Shown: piece by piece, positions 60,571-64,000 of the stretch
Numbering within the stretch: the first letter of the stretch is position 1
How the letters are laid out: the number at the start of each line of letters is the position of its first letter
Assembly (NCBI GenBank): GCA_006937955.1
Contig: SSNP01000014.1
Span: 143,294-207,293 of the forward strand
Source of the DNA: Pachypanchax playfairii
Taxonomy: Eukaryota > Chordata > Actinopteri > Cyprinodontiformes > Aplocheilidae
Direction of reading: 5' to 3'
DNA: 64,000 nucleotides
The notes under the pieces: generated by a model
Told to the model about the DNA's origin: nothing
The model's database searches: none
The model's input: only the letters and a program-made list of their open reading frames with translations
Program-made: the position numbers and the translations under genes

Positions 60571-62747
60571 CTGCCTACAGACATATATTAGCATTTTAAA
60601 AGAGTAGTTTTAAGGAACCAAGCCTTGAACTATGCCACAGTTTCACTGTGATCCATACGGTTATACAGTATTTTCACTATTATTACGTCTTTGTATTGTC
60701 CTTGGACTCATTTCGGGAACACTGCTGGCACTCATGCTGGAAGCATACCAGCTTCTGTCAGGCTTAGAAAATATGTGCACATGGTCATGCATGTATACAC
60801 GTGAATATCGCTCCTCCTAATAAATTAATAACAATCCTTGAGGCTATACATCTATATTCCACTAATGTCTGGCTTGGTTCCCAGTGACAAATCTCATGGC
60901 ACAATTGAGAAGGACACACAAATATGCCATTATTCTCTCTTAAAATAGCATTCTTATTGATCGTACTCGTGTACATAACTGTTTGAAGAAACGTGACAAT
61001 CTTAATCTGCTACCCATCATTCTTGTATTTAATTGCTTTAATTACAAGATTTCTTTTTTTTCAGTTTGGGGAAGAAAACCATTGAATTTGGATCAAGCTG
61101 TCATCATTAACTGTAATCATAGATATTTAAAGCTATCTGAAATCCACAAAGGTGAATCTGACAGCAGCTTAATATGCTTTTATTTACCACAGTAACAGAT
61201 GGCAGGAGGCATATTGCTGTTTGCCAACCGGACAAAGCTTTATCTCTGGGGTGAAAGGTGAAGTAGCATCTCTTCAACCCAAAGATTACACAGAAAAGAA
61301 CTTGATAACAGCCAAGCAGTTATAACATTTGGGGATTTCAGATTGTATAATATTTTATCATAACCCTATAGTCAGCAAATATGTTGAGAATTTTCTGGGA
61401 TAATGATAAGAAAGATGTTTACAATGTTTTCAGAAAACTCAGGAATCAAAATCATGCATGTGTGCGGTCTTTAAATGCTCAAATAATTGTTAAGGCATTA
61501 AAATATTCTAAATAGATAAACTATTTATTAATGTACATAAATATTTCAAGTAAGACCTTTTTTTCTTGAATGTTTTTTTTGTTTGTTTTACAAAAAACAA
61601 CGTTTGGATGATGTTGGAATATCTTAAAAAAAATAGCACTATTGCTGACAGTCTATACTGAGACACCAAAAACTATGTTTTTAAAAATATTTACTTTGAA
61701 AAGCAATAAGCTCTACATAAATTCAGTTTGCTTGTGGGTGGGAAGTGCAAATGCAGCAGAGAATTTTTGTTTTGAAACATATCCAGATTAATGTGGACTG
61801 GAACATTCAGGTCTCAATTAAACAGCCCCAGATTAAAGAAATGGAGATTAAATCTGGCCTGATTGACTAATTATTGGCCGCTCTGAGCAGGACCTGCTTT
61901 AAAAAAGATTTTTATCATCCTAAAACCAACTTCAAAAAGTCATAACAATTCAATCATATATATATATTTATTTTCTATATCTCTGCATCAACATTAGTTT
62001 TACATTATATTGCTCATAACTTTTAAGAAATACAGTAAAAAGTTCTTAGTTTTGTAAAAAACATTTGAAAGTTGAAATATTCTTTGAATATTATATTATT
62101 CAATTTATTATATTTCATAAGTTCTTGAGTTAATGTTACGTGTTAGTATTATTCATTCATTTTCTTTATTTTCAGAGCGAGAGTCTTTTGTGCCCATACT
62201 CTCTCTCTCTGCTCCTTTAGATCCATGCTTCTGTAGAATACAGCTCATGTTATCCTCCCCTGCTGCCTGTGACCTCTGACCCAAAGTCAGCAGGTTAATA
62301 ACCACCTGCACCAAAAACCATTTGTCATCTCATACCTGCCACTGATAGGAGATGTCAGTGAATGTCTATGCCCATGTTCCCCGCTACATGACAAATGCTG
62401 TATCACACGTTGCAATCTGAGACTCCCTGAGGATTCTTTGTACTCCTCTGCTCTACATCCACTCCCACTGGATGACATTAGGTTCTTGTGCTCTGACCCA
62501 GTGCAAGATAAACTGGTAATCTACTTGCTCTTTTTCAACTTTTTTCTTCCCCTTAAATATTAGAACAAGTTAAAAACATATACATACTTGCTTGTAAATT
62601 AATATAGGATGGCTAAATACTGGCTAAATTTCAACCATAATAAATAATCTCAAATATTTTAGAGAGATTCAAATGAATACTCTATAAAGTTTTTCACTGT
62701 GTCAGTTTTGCATCTTTACCTTTACTTTTGTGTTTTTATTTTCTCAG
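60571..62747. other. Distal intron 1, no gene recognised
   Basis: AT-rich, with (AT)n near 61958-61970. A more balanced block at 62170-62520 upstream of exon 2 has no protein similarity that I recognise. The last bases form the polypyrimidine tract and acceptor of exon 2. Confidence 0.5.
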
Positions 62748-62935
62748 AGATGTCAGGTACAGGAGAGGATATTTCTCAGGTACACTGGAAGCAGCAGTGG
62801 TTGGAAAATGGGACACTCTACTTCCACGTATTCATGACTGAATCTGAACTCATGACTCAGACAACGCAGCCGACAGCTCGGGAGCCCGCTCATGTGTTAC
62901 ATGAGCACATGCATCTGCTACACATTTCAGTTATG
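62748..62935 (+). CDS. astn2: Astrotactin-2, exon 2 (ectodomain up to TM1)
   Basis: This 188-nt exon follows an acceptor ending TTTTCTCAG. Its first two bases (AG) complete Glu142 begun in exon 1, then 62 codons follow: MSGTGEDIS, VHWKQQWLENGTLYFHV, and LHEHMHLLHISVM to residue 204. The WxQQWLENGTL and LHISVM blocks are diagnostic of astrotactins; EMSGT and LYFHV favour ASTN2. Asn162-Gly-Thr is a glycosylation sequon consistent with a luminal/extracellular position. The exon ends in phase 0 at donor GTGAGT (62936). In the known proteins the next residues (Gly-Gly, then an Ile/Leu-rich helix) begin the first transmembrane segment, so exon 3 should start there; it is not found in the last 1.06 kb. 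Translation past 62935 is intronic. Confidence 0.94.
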
Positions 62936-64000
62936 GTGAGTACTAAGCTGAGGCTGTGGTTGTAGAACATGTATACCCCACATGCAAGCATGCGCGTGAA
63001 TCATGAAAAGTGTTTACCTGTCATTTTCTTTCCCCTCTGTGTGATTGTCTGATGTGATTTTACTGTCTGAGAGGTGTTGAGCCTCAGATTCATTTCTGCC
63101 ACTGAGCTACAGCTGTTCCGAGGTGAGGTCATAAATCACATTGTTACATTTACCTTAGATTTCTTTAAGGCACAGCGATCATTTCCGTTTGGAAATTGAA
63201 CTTGATATTAAACATTCCACGGTACCCACTGAGCTAATCAGCCAGACTACACATGCTTACTGATATCATTGATTCCTTTTAATGGATTCCACCCTCATGT
63301 TTGAATAGATGCTACATCATTACTTGATGTTGACTGGCTACATCTGATATATATGTATTTCAGTCTAAAAGTAGAGACTGTGCTGAGAAGCATCATCAAA
63401 TGCCCATAACCATAAATTATACATGTGGTAATCTACTTTCTTTTAATGTCTGTCTTTTAAATTTAAATTGCGGCTGTTAAAAGCAGAACACTGAAGTTAG
63501 TGGTCCTCATGCAACAGCTCTGTGAGGTCCAAGTGGGTAGGTGTGAACACACAGGTTAAGATCTTCAAATGTCCAATTAGACCTGTGATGCACCTTGTGG
63601 TTAATGTCTTCCTTCAAACTGTGTGCTGAGAGAAGTCGTGTCATTGTTGTGGGTTATGATTATGCATGTAGCCCACATCACACAGTGAGTTGTCAGCCAA
63701 TCAGCAAACAGGTCATCAATCACAATTACATTCAATCACCTGAATTACACAATTGCTGATATTTTTACTCTTCAAAATGATCATTTTCAATTTGATTTTA
63801 TTGAGTTTTATTCTTTTCTTTTTTTATTGGTTGCACCATTGTCTTTCTTTAGTTTCAAGAATATGTGACTATGGACATCATCTCTTTTTTTATCTACTTC
63901 CACTGTGCAAAAGGGGACCCATAAAATCGTGTTTACAGGTATTGTGATCTTTTTGGGAGATAATTTGTGCAATAATGACACGTAACTGAAAGTCCCACCG
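62936..64000. other. astn2: Start of astn2 intron 2
   Basis: Opens with donor GTGAGTACT. No sequence encoding the expected Gly-Gly plus hydrophobic transmembrane start in frame after an AG was seen. The hydrophobic frame at 63753-63947 is a T-rich chance frame. Confidence 0.6.

Larger units (their letters stand above)
18403..62747 (+). other. astn2: astn2 intron 1 (~44.3 kb)
   Basis: Bounded by the donor GTAAGA at 18403 and by an acceptor ending TTTTATTTTCTCAG at 62747, with a pyrimidine-rich tract. It is a phase-1 intron splitting Glu142. It contains no recognisable host exon; its recognisable content is transposons, repeats and two assembly gaps, listed separately. Confidence 0.88.

Noticed and set aside
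63753..63947. Hydrophobic frame considered as astn2 exon 3 (first transmembrane helix)
   Set aside because: It lacks the Gly-Gly start and the residues expected after LHISVM, and its Phe/Leu/Ile content comes from T-rich sequence.

Overview
This window is vertebrate nuclear DNA, almost certainly from a ray-finned (teleost) fish. It is AT-rich and gene-poor, has a long intron with consensus GT/AG splice sites, and carries fish-type Tc1, piggyBac-like, PIF/Harbinger-like, RTE and L2-like repeats. There are no bacterial operons, no tRNA or rRNA genes that I can see, and no CRISPR array. Most open reading frames here are chance frames or antisense shadows.

The one host gene is the 5' part of an astrotactin gene on the + strand, best matched to astrotactin-2 (astn2). 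Exon 1 (17979-18402) encodes the start codon, a signal peptide, the conserved CEVKTVTVSTLP segment, a Gly/Ala-rich linker and the start of the ectodomain. Exon 2 (62748-62935) continues it in the correct phase and ends just before the expected first transmembrane helix. The two are separated by an intron of about 44.3 kb that makes up most of the window. No further exon is recognisable before the right edge.

Layout: 1-1268 is a young Tc1 element (minus strand, cut by the left edge). 1271-17760 is intergenic and holds a decayed, core-deleted piggyBac-like element with an RTE 3' tail inside it (6754-8240) and an L2-like fragment (13069). 17784-17978 is the CpG-richer promoter/leader of astn2. 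Intron 1 holds a small hairpin (19830), a 514 bp direct duplication around an assembly gap (27753-29248), a 168 bp foldback (35242), a piggyBac-like MITE (36127), a second, nearly identical Tc1 copy truncated by a gap (38445), a PIF/Harbinger-like MITE (46481), a CA microsatellite (48418), a TTAA-flanked repeat with another inverted-repeat element nested in it (51015-52849), and assorted old repeat fragments.

I see no convincing new multi-gene system. The most useful observations are evidence of recent Tc1 activity; a probable false (haplotypic) duplication in which an empty and a filled TTAA insertion site appear to be joined end to end; a near-perfect 63 bp inverted repeat with no recognised family; and overlapping upstream ORFs in the astn2 leader. 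Family assignments rest on remembered sequence patterns and reading by eye; no search was run.
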